Shown: piece by piece, positions 47,534 through 55,528 of the stretch
How positions within the stretch are numbered: the stretch's first letter is position 1
How the letters are laid out: every line of letters begins with the position of its first letter
Translations under genes and position numbers: made by a program
Notes under the pieces: generated by a model
What the model was told of the DNA's origin: nothing
Seen by the model: only the letters and a program-made list of their open reading frames with translations
Databases searched by the model: none
Assembly (NCBI RefSeq): GCF_019966515.1
Contig: NZ_JAIMIB010000002.1
Location: 186,001 to 250,000 of the forward strand
Origin: Roseovarius aestuarii
GTDB lineage: Bacteria; Pseudomonadota; Alphaproteobacteria; Rhodobacterales; Rhodobacteraceae
Direction: 5' to 3'
Length of the DNA: 64,000 bases

Positions 47534-48663
47534 ACAAAATTGACGAATTCGATCTTTCAGCCAGCATGGCCCGGGCCGAGACGGCGCTGTCGATCCCGCC
47601 AGCCTGCTACCGCGAGCCGGAGGTTTGTGACGCTGAAATCGAACGTATTTTTCGCCGCTCCTGGCTGGGTGTCGGGCGCGCCGATATGCTTGCCGGGCCG
47701 GGGAGCTATCGCAGCCTCGACATTGCCGGGCAAAACGTCATTTTGCTGCGCGACAAGGACGGCGCGCCGCGCGCCTACGCCAATACCTGTCGGCACCGCG
47801 CCGCGCGGCTGGTGGACGGGGAAGGTACTTGCAAGGGCCTGCGCTGCCCATTTCATTCGTGGTTTTACGGGCTGGACGGGCGGCTGGTGCAGGCGCCACG
47901 GATGGACGATGTGCCCGGCTTCGACAAGGCGGATAACGGGCTGATTGCCTACCGCGCCGAAGAACGGCACGGCTTTCTGTTCGTCTGCCTTGACGCCACG
48001 GCGCCAGCGCTTGACGATCATCTGGCAGGTTTCGCCGATATCCATGCGCCTTGGCCGCTCGACAGTCTTGTCAGTGTCAGGCGGCAGGAGATCGAGGTCA
48101 GCTGCAACTGGAAGGCCTTTATCGAGGTGTTCAACGAATATTACCATCTGCCTATCGTGCATCCCGACACCGTTGACAGCCTTTACTGCCCGCCGGACGC
48201 CCCTGATGAGGTCGCGGGTAATTTCGCCACGCAATTCGGTGCGACTGAGGGCACGGGTGGGCTGCTGGAAGACAAACAGGACAGTGCCCTGCCGCCGATC
48301 CCCGGCCTGACCGGGCGGGCGGCCAGCGGTGCGCGCTACACCTGGGTTTTCCCGAACATAACCTTCGCCGCCAATACTGACGCGCTTTGGTGTTACGAGG
48401 CCTATCCGCTGGGGCCGGAGCGCTGCAAGGTGATCCAGACCGCCTGCTTCCCGCCGGAATCCGTGGCGTTGCCGGGCTTTGACACCAAGGTCGCGGATTA
48501 TCTTGACCGACTTGATGCCGCACTTGCCGAGGATATCCCCGCACTGGTCAATCAGCAGCGGGGATTGAACTGCCCCGAGGCGCGCCCAGGACGTTTTCAG
48601 CCCTTGCTGGAGCCGAATGTCGCCGGTTTTGCGCGATGGTACGCGGCACAGATGACCGGCTGA
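47530..48663 (+). CDS. Rieske non-haem iron oxygenase, alpha-subunit type
   Basis: 377 residues from the ATG at 47530. The Rieske cluster is CRHRAARLV with LRCPFHSW (near residues 93-117), and the mononuclear iron site lies in FNEYYHLPIVHP near residue 200. Such enzymes hydroxylate or demethylate aromatic or quaternary-ammonium substrates using a separate reductase. No reductase or ferredoxin gene is adjacent. Distant similarity to choline/carnitine-type monooxygenases is possible given the MttB homologue 1.3 kb on, but this is speculative. Confidence 0.9.
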   Translation: MNKIDEFDLSASMARAETALSIPPACYREPEVCDAEIERIFRRSWLGVGRADMLAGPGSYRSLDIAGQNVILLRDKDGAPRAYANTCRHRAARLVDGEGTCKGLRCPFHSWFYGLDGRLVQAPRMDDVPGFDKADNGLIAYRAEERHGFLFVCLDATAPALDDHLAGFADIHAPWPLDSLVSVRRQEIEVSCNWKAFIEVFNEYYHLPIVHPDTVDSLYCPPDAPDEVAGNFATQFGATEGTGGLLEDKQDSALPPIPGLTGRAASGARYTWVFPNITFAANTDALWCYEAYPLGPERCKVIQTACFPPESVALPGFDTKVADYLDRLDAALAEDIPALVNQQRGLNCPEARPGRFQPLLEPNVAGFARWYAAQMTG

Positions 48664-48728
48664 GAATTCCGCTGGTCAGCACTGGTCGAAGATGTATCCT
48701 GTCGTAAGGCTTTCAGCGGGAACGACAT

Positions 48729-49769
48729 ATGAATGACTGGGTGACAACGGCCATCAACGCGATTGAGGCGGATAATCAACGGTCTGCAGACACACATCTT
48801 TTCAAGCTTGAACTGCCCAAACTGACAGGTATCGACATCTATCTGAAAGATGAAAGCACCCACCCGACGGGCAGTCTCAAGCACCGGCTGGCACGGTCGC
48901 TCTTTCTCTATGCGCTATGTAACGGCAAGCTGAGGGAGGGGATGACCGTGATCGAGGCGTCCTCGGGCAGTACCGCCGTGTCCGAGGCCTATTTCGCCCG
49001 TATGATCGGCCTGCCGTTCGTGGCGGTGATGCCGCGTAAGACGGCGAAGACCAAGATTGCCCAGATCGAACGCTATGGCGGGCGCTGTCATTTCGTCGAT
49101 AGCGCGCCCGAGATGCATGACGAGGCGCTGCGGCTGGCCGGGAACGTCGGCGGGTATTTCATGGACCAGTTCATGTATGCCGAGCGTGCCACAGACTGGC
49201 GCGGCAACAACAACATTGCTGAAAGCATCTTTCGTCAGATGCAATACGAGCCGCACCCGGTGCCCGCCACCATCGTGATGAGCGCAGGCACCGGCGGCAC
49301 CTCGGCCACGCTGGGGCGCTATATCCTCTACAAGGGATACGAAACCCGGCTGGTGGTGGTCGACCCCGAGAATTCGGTTTTCTACGAAAGCTTCATGACC
49401 GGAGACCGCAGCCTGACACGCAGTTGCTCAAGCTGCATCGAAGGCATCGGGCGTCCGAAGGTCGAGCGTTCGTTTCAGCCCGATGTGATCGACGCAATGA
49501 TCAAGGTGCCTGACCCTTCAAGCGTTGCCACGATTCATTGGATGGAACGACTGACGGGCCGCAGGGCAGGGCCCTCAACCGGCACCAATCTCTGGGGCGC
49601 GCTGCAGATCGCCGAAGAAATGCGGGAGGCTGGGCAGGAAGGTGCCATCGTCACATTGATGTGCGACGGTGGCGAGCGCTATCTGGACACCTATTACAAC
49701 CCCGACTGGGTGACCGAGAATATCGGTGATGTGCGGCCCGCGCTGGAGCATTTGTCCCGTTGGGCGTGA
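48729..49769 (+). CDS. PLP-dependent cysteine synthase family protein, Cds1-like cysteine desulfhydrase
   Basis: 346 residues of fold type II. The PLP lysine is in THPTGSLKHRLARS near residue 50; EASSGSTAVSEAYFARM is the substrate loop and SAGTGGTSATLGRYI the phosphate-binding loop. RKTAKTKIAQIERYGG is a typical helix. Length and motifs match the Cds1 type, which releases H2S from cysteine, but a synthase role cannot be excluded. 65 nt after the Rieske gene. Confidence 0.87.
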   Translation: MNDWVTTAINAIEADNQRSADTHLFKLELPKLTGIDIYLKDESTHPTGSLKHRLARSLFLYALCNGKLREGMTVIEASSGSTAVSEAYFARMIGLPFVAVMPRKTAKTKIAQIERYGGRCHFVDSAPEMHDEALRLAGNVGGYFMDQFMYAERATDWRGNNNIAESIFRQMQYEPHPVPATIVMSAGTGGTSATLGRYILYKGYETRLVVVDPENSVFYESFMTGDRSLTRSCSSCIEGIGRPKVERSFQPDVIDAMIKVPDPSSVATIHWMERLTGRRAGPSTGTNLWGALQIAEEMREAGQEGAIVTLMCDGGERYLDTYYNPDWVTENIGDVRPALEHLSRWA

Positions 49770-49943
49770 GAAGCGTGTCGGGGCGACCTGGCATTGAAAC
49801 GGTTGGTCGGGCCAATCTCAGGTGCGCTGCGGGGCAGGCGGGGCTTTTACTTGTTGGCGCACGGTCACCCAAACGGTCGAAAGCGGCGGAAGCGGTCTGG
49901 CGCTGGCTGTTACCGCTGCGCCATACCGAAGGATAATCCGCGT

Positions 49944-51482
49944 TTACGCTGGCAGGTGGATGTTGAATTTACGGCGGATTTCCGCGTCCAGCAGCGGATC
50001 GAACCGCGCGGCGGAACGCTCGGACAGGATACGTTCTTTGCGCGCGATCGTGTTTTCGATCAGATCGGGCTTGTCGTTTTCGCTCCACTCCTTGGGGCTC
50101 ATCCGGTTGCCGAGCGACGGATAGACATAGTCAGATTGCATCCTCAGCAGGGTCTGGTCGGTTCCCAGATAATGGCCGGGCCCACCCATGCAGACCTCGG
50201 CAATCTGATCCAGCGCCAGCGTCACGTCGTTCACCTCAATGCCCCGTACGCAGCGCATGGCGTGACCGATCAGATCGTCGCCCAGAATAAGGGATTCGTG
50301 GCAGAATCCCAGCAGCGAGGCGTGCATGCCTGCGGATTCGTAGACCATGTTCAGCCCCGCAAGACCGGCCATCACGTTCGAGCACATCGCCTCCCACCCG
50401 GCCTGCATATCGGGCAGTTTGGCGTCGGTGATCCCACCCACGGCACCGCCGGGCAATCCGTAATGTTTGTGCATCTGGGCGCAGCCCGCGCTCAGCAGCG
50501 CCTGTTCGCCCGATCCGCCGGTCATCGCACCACTGCGCAGATCAAGACCAAAGGGCCAGGTGCCAAAGATCGCCGGATGGCCGGGCTTGACGGCGTTGAC
50601 ATAGACCAGCCCGGCGAGGCATTCGGCGGTGGCCTGCACGATGGCGCCGGCAATGGTCGACGGGGTCGTGGCCCCGGCCATGCCCGCCGACAAAAGCAGC
50701 ACCGGCATCCCGCCCTCGATGCAGTTTTCCATCACCTGACAGGCCTCGGTCGCGAATTTCATCGGCGGCACGACAAAGCAGTTGGAGTTCGACACGAAAG
50801 GCCGGGCACGCCACGCCTCTTCACCGCCCGCGATCATGTGCAGCATTTCAAGCGCCGGGGGGACGTAGTCAGGTTCGGTAAACGAAGTGCCGATATGTTT
50901 TGTGGTGCCCGAGCAGCAGGCGTAGATAGTGTTCAGGTCCATTTCACGGTTGTCGGCGATATCGCGGCACACCATGGGGCGCTGCACGAAGTGGATGTTG
51001 TCCAGCTGATCGCAGATGCGCGCGGCATCATGCAGGTCCTGCACCGTGCTGTCGCGGTATTCGCGGCCATTGACGTCGACCATATGCACCGCTGCACCGG
51101 CAGTGCCGTAATGCACCCGGCTCCCCCACAGTTCGAGGTCATTCTTGGGGTCACGACCGTGCAGGGTGATTTTCTTGCAGGCTTTGGCAAGCGCGTCTTC
51201 GACCACCGAACGAGGGAAGCGGATGCGCCCGTCGTCGCCTTGGGCGGCACCTGCGCCGGTCAGATAGGCAACCCCGCTGTCCGGCGCATCGGCCAGGCCG
51301 ATGGTTTCCAGCGCCTTGAGGGCGGCTTCGTGGATCTGCTCGACCTGTTCCTGGCTGAGGGGCTTGTAACGGCCCCCTTCCATTCCCGGACGGATCGGGC
51401 GAACGTCATCGGTCAGAGGCGCTTCGCGGATGGCTTTACGGGCGGCACGTCCGCCGGAGCGGCGGGAAACTGGAGCTGTCAT
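49944..51482 (-). CDS. Trimethylamine methyltransferase (MttB) family protein, non-pyrrolysine
   Basis: 512 residues from the ATG at 51482 (AAGGA upstream). Full-length MttB fold: VAYLTGAGAAQGDDGRIRFP near 75, TSFTEPDYVPPALEML, MPVLLLSAGMAGATTPSTIA and HKHYGLPGGAVGG. There is no in-frame TAG, so it lacks pyrrolysine and belongs with MtgB-type glycine betaine or related quaternary-amine demethylases, which transfer a methyl group to a corrinoid protein. No corrinoid-protein gene is in the window. Abundant in Roseobacters. Confidence 0.9.
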   Translation of the reverse strand: MTAPVSRRSGGRAARKAIREAPLTDDVRPIRPGMEGGRYKPLSQEQVEQIHEAALKALETIGLADAPDSGVAYLTGAGAAQGDDGRIRFPRSVVEDALAKACKKITLHGRDPKNDLELWGSRVHYGTAGAAVHMVDVNGREYRDSTVQDLHDAARICDQLDNIHFVQRPMVCRDIADNREMDLNTIYACCSGTTKHIGTSFTEPDYVPPALEMLHMIAGGEEAWRARPFVSNSNCFVVPPMKFATEACQVMENCIEGGMPVLLLSAGMAGATTPSTIAGAIVQATAECLAGLVYVNAVKPGHPAIFGTWPFGLDLRSGAMTGGSGEQALLSAGCAQMHKHYGLPGGAVGGITDAKLPDMQAGWEAMCSNVMAGLAGLNMVYESAGMHASLLGFCHESLILGDDLIGHAMRCVRGIEVNDVTLALDQIAEVCMGGPGHYLGTDQTLLRMQSDYVYPSLGNRMSPKEWSENDKPDLIENTIARKERILSERSAARFDPLLDAEIRRKFNIHLPA

Positions 51483-51525
51483 TGTTTTGGAATCCTTGTG
51501 GAAAGCAGTTGTTGGGGATGATGGA

Positions 51526-51615
51526 TCAACCCCAAACCGGCCTTCCACGCGCCGCGCGACCCCGGCTTGCGCCGATGGTGCGGATGATCACTGCAATCTT
51601 GCAGTTTGGTTCCAT
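51526..51615 (-). CDS. Possible 29-residue leader peptide upstream of the mttB-like gene
   Basis: ATG at 51615 with an excellent GGGAGGGA ribosome-binding site 7 nt before it; the frame encodes MEPNCKIAVIIRTIGASRGR plus nine residues and stops 44 nt before the mttB-like start. A CTGCA/TGCAG hairpin lies just after the start. Arg/Gly-rich tail. No homologue is known to me, so it may be a leader or chance. Confidence 0.3.
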   Translation of the reverse strand: MEPNCKIAVIIRTIGASRGRAARGRPVWG

Positions 51616-51690
51616 TGTCAGATCCCTCCCTAGTCCTGACGCGAGCAATCCGCATGATTCTTATAGGTAAATCTATTCTATTAACGACCG

Positions 51691-51864
51691 ATGTCGCAAA
51701 CTGACCTCAAAAACCGACCGGAGGTCATAACAGGTGACGTTACCTGTAGCCGCTGGTTCGAGCTTGCCATGTCGCGCGGAATCGAGGCCGCAGCCTGTGC
51801 GTCGATGCCCGTGCAATACCAAGACCCGACTGCGCAGAGTCAGTCTGCCGCCGCCTCGCCCTAA
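51691..51864 (+). CDS. Possible 57-residue small protein
   Basis: ATG at 51691, stop TAA at 51862-51864, overlapping the convergent soxR stop by 4 nt. It begins MSQTDLKNRPEVITGDVTC and contains SRWFELAMSRGIEAAACAS, a plausible helix, with two more cysteines. No Shine-Dalgarno sequence is visible, and an 18-bp palindrome lies inside it. Not recognised; could be chance. Confidence 0.3.
   Translation: MSQTDLKNRPEVITGDVTCSRWFELAMSRGIEAAACASMPVQYQDPTAQSQSAAASP
51730..51747. promoter_or_regulatory. 18-bp near-palindrome, possible operator
   Basis: ACAGGT-GACGTT-ACCTGT: 6-bp perfect arms around a 6-nt centre that is itself nearly symmetric. The regulator is unknown; it sits about 250 nt upstream of the mttB-like start and 115 nt past the soxR stop. 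Confidence 0.35.
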
Positions 51865-52331
51865 TCCGTCTCGACCGGATCGCCCATCAGATATCGGGGT
51901 CCAGCACCCCGGCGCGAGATGCGATCGCGTTTGTTGTAAAGTGCGCAGGTCTTGAGCGACAGGCAGCCGCAACCGATACATCCGTCCAGTTTTTCGCGCA
52001 GGGCCTGCATCTGGGTGATCCGGTCGTCCAGCACCGCTCCGAATTTGCGCGAGATGCGTGCCCAATCGCCCTTGTTCGGCGTGCGGTGCTCTGGCAGGGT
52101 GCGCAATGCTTCGCGGATCTCGGCGATGGAAAAGCCAAGCCCTTGCGAGATCATCACGAAACTCAGCCGCCTTATGTCCGCGCGCGCGTAGCGCCGGTGC
52201 CCGCTTTCATTCCGGTCAGGCGTTACCAGACCCTCGTCCTCGTAATAGCGAATTGCCGATTGGGGCAGGCCGGTACGCTCGGAAACATAGCCGATTGTCA
52301 GGCCGCGTTTTACCAAGTGTCTGTCATGCAT
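51861..52331 (-). CDS. soxR: Redox-sensitive MerR-family regulator SoxR
   Basis: 156 residues from the ATG at 52331 (AGGGAAA upstream; a longer frame at 52355 is less likely). N-terminal MerR helix-turn-helix (LTIGYVSERTGLPQSAIRYY), dimerisation helix (FGAVLDDRITQMQALREKL) and the [2Fe-2S]-binding cluster CIGCGCLSLKTC, with exact CxxCxCx5C spacing. Senses superoxide or redox-cycling compounds. Divergent from the VOC-EamA pair, with a perfect SoxR box between them. Confidence 0.95.
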   Translation of the reverse strand: MHDRHLVKRGLTIGYVSERTGLPQSAIRYYEDEGLVTPDRNESGHRRYARADIRRLSFVMISQGLGFSIAEIREALRTLPEHRTPNKGDWARISRKFGAVLDDRITQMQALREKLDGCIGCGCLSLKTCALYNKRDRISRRGAGPRYLMGDPVETD

Positions 52332-52345
52332 GGATATTTTCCCTA

Positions 52346-52376
52346 TTGAATTCAAGTTAACTTGAAGAATTACGTT
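52346..52376 (+). promoter_or_regulatory. SoxR-controlled promoter of the VOC-EamA operon
   Basis: TTCAAGTTAACTTGAA (52351-52366) is a perfect 16-bp palindrome containing the SoxR-box core TCAAGTTAACTTGA. On the plus strand TTGAAT (52346-52351) and TACGTT (52371-52376) can serve as -35 and -10 with a 19-nt spacer, the long spacing that MerR-type activators need. The -10 match is weak (3 of 6). Confidence 0.85.
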
Positions 52377-52412
52377 TGTTATCGAAAAGAATCAATGATG
52401 AAAGGAAAAGCC

Positions 52413-52787
52413 ATGAAGCTTGAACATGTGAACATTACTGTGCCCGACCCCAAGGCAAGTTCGGCCATTCTATGCGAGCTTTTTGACTGGCATATCCGTT
52501 GGGAAGGCGCGGCGATCGACAATGGCTACACGGTACATGTGGGCGACGATGACAGCTATCTCGCACTATATGCGCCGGCGAAAGAACTGACACCGCTGGG
52601 AAATACCTATTCGCGCGTTGGCGGGCTTAATCACGTGGGCGTGGTCGTGGATGACATCGACGCCATTGAAGAGCGGGTCAGGGCGGCAGGATACGAGCCG
52701 CATAATCACGGTGACTACGAGCCGGGCCGGCGGTTCTATTTCGATGGACCTGACGGGATCGAGTTTGAGGTCGTGCATTATGACTGA
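52413..52787 (+). CDS. VOC (glyoxalase/bleomycin-resistance) family protein
   Basis: 124 residues from the ATG at 52413 with GAAAGGAAAAGCC upstream. Paired beta-alpha-beta-beta-beta modules: MKLEHVNITVPDPKASSAIL and LNHVGVVVDDIDAIEERV, with metal-ligand candidates His4, His at LNHVG and the C-terminal Glu in GIEFEVVHYD. It may bind or degrade a redox-cycling or electrophilic compound, since its promoter carries the SoxR box. Overlaps the transporter gene by 8 nt. Confidence 0.88.
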   Translation: MKLEHVNITVPDPKASSAILCELFDWHIRWEGAAIDNGYTVHVGDDDSYLALYAPAKELTPLGNTYSRVGGLNHVGVVVDDIDAIEERVRAAGYEPHNHGDYEPGRRFYFDGPDGIEFEVVHYD

Positions 52788-53772
52788 GGCAGGATCAAAC
52801 AGGCAGGCGATCTTGTTGCTGCTCTATACCGGCGGGTTGTTCGGGCTGAACTTTCCGCTGGGAAAACTGGCGGCGGGGGCGGGGGTCTCGCCGCTGATCT
52901 GGGCCTTGGTTGTGTCACTGGGTGCGGCGGGGTTGCTGTTGCCGGGTCTCGTGTTGCAGGGGCGGTTGCGGTTGCCACGGGGACAGATGCTCCGATACAC
53001 GGTGATTTCCGGGCTCTTGTCTTTCGCGCTGGTCAATGCGCTGGTGTTCTTCCTGATCCCGCGGGTCGGCGCGGGTTATGCCGGGTTGGTTTTCGCGTTG
53101 TCGCCCGTTGCGACACTGGCACTGACAATGCTTGCGGGGTTGAAGATCCCGGGGCGGCTTGGCCTCTATGGCATCGCTTTCGGCATGGTGGGTGCCGCGC
53201 TGGTCGCGCTTGGACGTGGCGGTGTCGAAGGTACGGTGATCTGGAGCGTGCTGGCTTTCGCGGTTCCCGTGACGCTGGCGATCGGCAATGTATACCGGAC
53301 CCTCGACTGGCCCGAGGGGGCACATCCGGCGGCGCTGGCCTTCTGGAGCCATCTCTGGGCGATCCTCGCCTACGTCGCCTTGCAACTGGGGCTCTCGGGT
53401 GAATTGCCGCTGGCGCAATTGCGCGAGGTGCCGCTGGCCACCATCACGCAGGCGGTTGCCGCGGGGCTGATGTTCCCGGCCTATTTCCGGCTGCAAAAGG
53501 CCGGCGGTCCTGTCCTGCTCAGTCAGATCGGCTATGTGGCGGCAGCCGTCGGGCTTGGCACCGGGACGCTGCTGCTGGGCGAGGTCTACGGGCCTGCCAC
53601 CTGGGCCGGGGCCGCGATCATCGCCCTTGGCATTGTCCTGACCGTGCGGGCGCAGCTGATGCCGAGCGTCTGCCCGGCCTGTTCAGGGACCGCCGCCCTC
53701 ATGCGCCCCACCCACCCTCCCTGGCGCATTCGGGCGGCGATTCGAGCAACAGGTGGCCGTTGTGGCGCGTAA
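52780..53772 (+). CDS. DMT superfamily (EamA) transporter under SoxR control
   Basis: 330 residues from the ATG at 52780. About ten helices in two EamA repeats (ILLLLYTGGLFGLNFPLGKL and SVLAFAVPVTLAIGNVYRTL). The C-terminus is extended by a hydrophilic tail with two CxxC-like cysteines (SVCPACSGTAALMRPTHPP). Inner-membrane exporter; the coupling to the VOC gene and SoxR promoter suggests export of a redox-active compound (inference). Confidence 0.87.
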   Translation: MTEAGSNRQAILLLLYTGGLFGLNFPLGKLAAGAGVSPLIWALVVSLGAAGLLLPGLVLQGRLRLPRGQMLRYTVISGLLSFALVNALVFFLIPRVGAGYAGLVFALSPVATLALTMLAGLKIPGRLGLYGIAFGMVGAALVALGRGGVEGTVIWSVLAFAVPVTLAIGNVYRTLDWPEGAHPAALAFWSHLWAILAYVALQLGLSGELPLAQLREVPLATITQAVAAGLMFPAYFRLQKAGGPVLLSQIGYVAAAVGLGTGTLLLGEVYGPATWAGAAIIALGIVLTVRAQLMPSVCPACSGTAALMRPTHPPWRIRAAIRATGGRCGA

Positions 53773-53855
53773 TTCCGTGCTTGTCAGCTGGTCGGGTGAT
53801 CGGCTATGCAGCTACGCATGACACGGACCATCTGCATCATTTGCTGCATTACCTG

Positions 53856-53869
53856 CTGAGATATCTCAG
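53856..53869. promoter_or_regulatory. 14-bp perfect palindrome upstream of cysS
   Basis: CTGAGATATCTCAG, about 75 nt before the cysS start. Could be an operator or a hairpin; no regulator is recognised. Confidence 0.3.
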
Positions 53870-53945
53870 GCGGGCCGTTCTTTCTCATTCAAATCAGTGA
53901 TCGAAGTTGGTAAGCCCGCCGCAACCGCCTGCGCGTGAGGGAAAT

Positions 53946-55355
53946 ATGACGACGATCAGACTGCACAACACCAGGACCCGCAAGAAAGAGGCGTTCACAC
54001 CCCTCAATCCCGACAATGTGCGAATGTATGTCTGCGGGCCGACGGTCTATGATCGGGCGCATCTGGGCAACGCGCGCCCGGTGGTGGTGTTTGATGTGCT
54101 CTACCGGTTGCTGCGCCATGTCTATGGCGCGGATCACGTGACCTACGCGCGCAACTTCACCGACGTGGACGACAAGATCAACGCGCGCGCCGCCGAGAGC
54201 GGGCGGGAGATTGGCGATATCACCGCCGAGACGACGCAATGGTTTCTCGACGACATGGGCGCGCTTGGCGCGTTGGAACCCGACGCGATGCCGCGGGCGA
54301 CGCAATTCATCCCGCAGATGGTCACCATGATCGAAAAGCTGATCGCCGATGGCCATGCCTATGCGGCCGAGGGGCATGTGCTGTTCCGGGTGCGGTCTTA
54401 CAAGGATTATGGGCGGCTGTCGGGGCGGTCGGTCGACGACATGATCGCCGGAGCGCGGGTCGAGGTCGCGCCCTATAAGGAAGACCCGATGGATTTCGTG
54501 TTGTGGAAGCCCTCCACCGACGATCTGCCGGGATGGGACAGCCCCTGGGGCCGGGGCCGTCCGGGCTGGCATATCGAATGCTCGGCCATGGCCTATGAAT
54601 TGCTGGGGGAAAGCTTCGACATCCACGGCGGCGGCAACGATCTGATGTTCCCGCACCACGAAAACGAGATCGCCCAGAGCCGCTGCGCCCATCCCAAAGG
54701 CGATTTCGCGCAGGTCTGGATGCATAACGAGATGCTGCAGGTCGAAGGCAAGAAGATGTCCAAGAGCCTCGGCAATTTCTTCACCGTGCGTGATCTGCTG
54801 GAACAGGGAATTCCGGGCGAGGTGATCCGGTTTGTGTTCCTGAGCACGCATTACCGCAAGCCGATGGACTGGACGGCGGAGAAGGCGCGCGAGGCGGAGA
54901 AAACGCTGCGTAAATGGCGCGAACTAACCAATGAAGTTACAGCAGGCGAAGTTTCCCCTCTGATTACAAGTGTCTTGGCCGATGATCTGAATACGCCTGG
55001 CGCTATCGTAGAGTTACATAAGTTGGCATCACGACCATTTGGTTCGGATTTCAATGCAGGGTTCGACAAATCTGCGCAAGATTTGGCTACTCTGAAAGCT
55101 TCAGCGCGAATGTTGGGATTACTCAGTGACGAAATGGGCGAATGGGCAGACGTTTCTCAGGTTGATTTATCCGAATTAGCATCGGCGATGAGTAGTGCTC
55201 GCATTGAAGCATTGGCGAGCAAGGATTTCTCGGAAGTCGACCGGCTAAAGGCTGCATTGGTGCAAGCTGGGATCGAGGTCAGGATGAGCAAGGAAGGGGT
55301 TGAGCTTATACCCGGTCCGCAATTTGACTCCTCCAAGCTGGAGGCTCTGAAATGA
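53946..55355 (+). CDS. cysS: Cysteinyl-tRNA synthetase, mosaic composition
   Basis: 469 residues from the ATG at 53946. Class I: zinc ligand [16 protein letters not shown] (with HLGN, the HIGH-type motif) near residue 27, the ERGG-region [13 protein letters not shown], and KMSKS in [11 protein letters not shown] near 270. The catalytic domain is GC-rich (41 of 60 bases in line 54541-54600), but from about 54920 to 55345 GC falls to roughly 45-48 percent by hand count over four lines. This covers the DALR anticodon-binding domain and the C-terminal tail. The protein is intact, so the change suggests intragenic recombination. Confidence 0.93.
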   Translation: MTTIRLHNTRTRKKEAFTPLNPDNVRMYVCGPTVYDRAHLGNARPVVVFDVLYRLLRHVYGADHVTYARNFTDVDDKINARAAESGREIGDITAETTQWFLDDMGALGALEPDAMPRATQFIPQMVTMIEKLIADGHAYAAEGHVLFRVRSYKDYGRLSGRSVDDMIAGARVEVAPYKEDPMDFVLWKPSTDDLPGWDSPWGRGRPGWHIECSAMAYELLGESFDIHGGGNDLMFPHHENEIAQSRCAHPKGDFAQVWMHNEMLQVEGKKMSKSLGNFFTVRDLLEQGIPGEVIRFVFLSTHYRKPMDWTAEKAREAEKTLRKWRELTNEVTAGEVSPLITSVLADDLNTPGAIVELHKLASRPFGSDFNAGFDKSAQDLATLKASARMLGLLSDEMGEWADVSQVDLSELASAMSSARIEALASKDFSEVDRLKAALVQAGIEVRMSKEGVELIPGPQFDSSKLEALK

Positions 55356-55528
55356 ACTTCTGTACAACAGAGGGCAGCGCCCGAGCCTGGGGGCGCGCAT
55401 GTAACACGGGAGTTTCGCGAGACATTGCAAAGATCGTAACTTTTGTTCCTGTCGAAACGTCGCAAAAGCGCCCTCCCGTGGGGAGGGTCGGGCGCTGCCC
55501 GGGCAAGTCGGGCGGGGTGGATGTATGA
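55352..55528 (+). CDS. Possible 58-residue ORF bridging cysS and cimA
   Basis: ATG at 55352 overlaps the cysS stop, and its TGA at 55526-55528 overlaps the cimA start, so it would be translationally coupled on both sides. It begins [15 protein letters not shown] and is rich in Arg, Gly and Cys. The inverted-repeat element lies within it, so the frame may simply reflect a structured intergenic element. Not recognised. Confidence 0.3.
   Translation: MNFCTTEGSARAWGRACNTGVSRDIAKIVTFVPVETSQKRPPVGRVGRCPGKSGGVDV
55372..55500. repeat. Structured intergenic element with 13-bp inverted repeat
   Basis: GGGCAGCGCCCGA (55372-55384) and TCGGGCGCTGCCC (55488-55500) are perfect inverted repeats. Inside are two more hairpins: GCGCCC/GGGCGC (55377-55382 and 55391-55396), which competes with the long-range stem, and CCCTCCC-GTG-GGGAGGG (55471-55487). 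On the minus strand the latter is followed by CGCTTTT, so it could terminate minus-strand transcripts. Confidence 0.7.

Larger units (their letters stand above)
51483..51860. other. Upstream region of the mttB-like gene
   Basis: 378 bases between the mttB-like start and the soxR stop. It holds a possible 29-codon leader frame on the minus strand, a possible 57-codon frame on the plus strand, a 7-bp inverted repeat TGACCTC/GAGGTCA (51702-51708 and 51721-51727) and an 18-bp near-palindrome at 51730-51747. The region 51650-51690 is AT-rich and may carry the mttB promoter. Confidence 0.45.

Noticed and set aside
51673..52065. 130-codon minus-strand frame over the soxR 3' half
   Set aside because: It is soxR in the wrong frame extended past its stop; soxR itself has clear motifs and a better start.
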